From Rhizopus sp. PT2906 (taxonomy: Eukaryota; Mucoromycota; Mucoromycetes; Mucorales; Rhizopodaceae), in contig JAMYHX010000641.1 in the NCBI GenBank assembly GCA_025529335.1, positions 1-19,891 of the forward strand: DNA of 19,891 bases, written 5' to 3'. Below are positions 19,145-19,891 of the stretch, piece by piece (positions within the stretch are counted from its first letter, which is position 1; every line of letters begins with the position of its first letter). The position numbers and the translations under genes are program-made. Under the pieces are notes generated by a model, which was not told the DNA's origin, did no database searches, and saw nothing but the letters and a program-made list of their open reading frames with translations.

Positions 19145-19772
19145 GATAAAAAATAAAAATAAGGAAAAGAGCGGAGAATGAATAAGTCACTGCTTGATGT
19201 TTCAGGGTCTGCTTAACTCAGCATATCCAATGAGAATCAATTATAAATTGATATTTTAAGACATCAGTTCCAGACAAAGGGATCAAATAAGGGTCATTTA
19301 TAAAGATAACAGACCACACAAAACATAGCAAGTGTCAGAGTAAGATGAGAAAAAAAAATATTGTGTGGGTGGCTCCTTTAAGTGACTTTATCGCGGAGTG
19401 CCTTGCAGCCATGATCAGACGGTAGAGGCGATCAAAGCGTTTTACCATGGAAATAAACAGCTGTCAATGGTAATAAATGATACTTATGGCAAATGAAAAT
19501 GAAGCAGAGGACTCTTCTCTGAGAATAACTTTGACAGCATTTCTGATAGTATCATACTGAGTTGTGCAATATTTAAATATATGAAAAGCAAATTAGCATT
19601 TCTACACGTTTTATAATACGAAGGGTATTCCTGAAAATCTAAAAAGACAGCGCTTGCCTCAATTTTAAAATCAGTCACAGTGAAGTAAAAAGTTTAAACT
19701 GCTCAAATAGGGGAGTGTCTTTTTTTTTTTTTTTTTTTTTTCTTCTTCTTCATCACTTACAATAGTATCAAA
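19145..19772. promoter_or_regulatory. Divergent promoter region of IDI1 and an unknown gene
   Basis: No credible gene lies in these 628 bp. CCAAT occurs at 19227-19231 on the plus strand. A stress-type AGGGG occurs at 19709-19713, and an AT-rich TATA-like area near 19570-19580. A small hairpin-like CAGAG...CTCTG is seen near 19505-19521. Confidence 0.5.
19720..19741. repeat. Homopolymer T tract in the IDI1 leader
   Basis: Twenty-two T residues, followed by a CTT-rich stretch, end about 30 bp before the IDI1 ATG. It is likely a nucleosome-poor core promoter element and prone to length error in sequencing. Confidence 0.85.
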
Positions 19773-19891
19773 ATGGCACCTGATTTAAAGGAGTACGATC
19801 AGGAGCAAGTTCGTCTTATGGAAGAAATGTGTATTGTCATTGATGAAAATGACAAACGTATTGGAGCTGATTCTAAAAAGACTTGTAAGTC
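19773..19891 (+). CDS. IDI1: Isopentenyl-diphosphate delta-isomerase, first exon
   Basis: Interconverts isopentenyl and dimethylallyl diphosphate, the entry step to sterols, carotenoids, quinones and prenyl groups. Only the first exon (19773-19884, 37 codons plus 1 nt) is inside the window. A GTAAGT donor begins at 19885 and the window ends in the intron. The visible residues YDQEQVRLMEEMCIVIDEND and RIGADSKKTC match the start of the conserved part of eukaryotic Idi1, just before the Nudix core. The N-terminus is shorter than in yeast, as the long yeast extension is absent. The catalytic Cys and Glu are outside the window. Confidence 0.9.
   Translation, partial: MAPDLKEYDQEQVRLMEEMCIVIDENDKRIGADSKKTCK

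Noticed and set aside
19484..19678. 64-codon minus-strand open frame upstream of IDI1
   Set aside because: It has no recognisable motif and lies in the AT-rich divergent promoter region.

Overview
This window is nuclear DNA from a filamentous fungus, most likely an early-diverging one of the order Mucorales. The reasons are low GC, many 45-65 nt GT-AG introns with TACTAAC-like branch sites, pyrimidine-rich leaders, and a mix of fungal and animal-like regulators. The order is inferred from style and families; no rRNA marker is present. Gene models were made by joining open segments by hand at splice sites that keep frame. For every complete multi-exon model the coding length is a multiple of three.

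Left part (1-5837): the 3' end of the COPI beta-coat gene; a convergent Grainyhead/CP2-type transcription factor; and, across a shared 637-bp promoter region, the Tup1/Groucho-type WD40 corepressor. Middle (about 6.3-8.5 kb): no intact gene. It holds three decayed, probably transposon-derived coding remnants: a FAR1/MULE-like DNA-binding part, a zinc-knuckle protein with internal stops, and a frameshifted gag-like part. It also contains diverged direct repeats.

Right part: COX13 (cytochrome oxidase subunit VIa, minus), EFR3 (plasma-membrane PI4-kinase scaffold, minus, about 14 exons), NXT1/p15 (mRNA export cofactor, plus), a single-pass membrane protein of unknown function (minus), a 1.4-kb gene-poor stretch, SFC1 (mitochondrial succinate/fumarate carrier, plus, with a GC-AG intron), two tightly spaced minus-strand genes of unknown function, and the first exon of IDI1 (isopentenyl-diphosphate isomerase, plus), cut by the window end.

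The known genes are mainly housekeeping functions (vesicle coat, respiration, lipid signalling, mRNA export, organic-acid transport, isoprenoids) plus two transcription regulators. They do not form one pathway. I found no CRISPR array, tRNA, rRNA or clear new system. The most useful leads are the Grainyhead-TUP1 divergent pair, the non-canonical and stop-free introns of SFC1, the very tight convergent and tandem gene spacing, the unknown proteins, and the transposon remnants.
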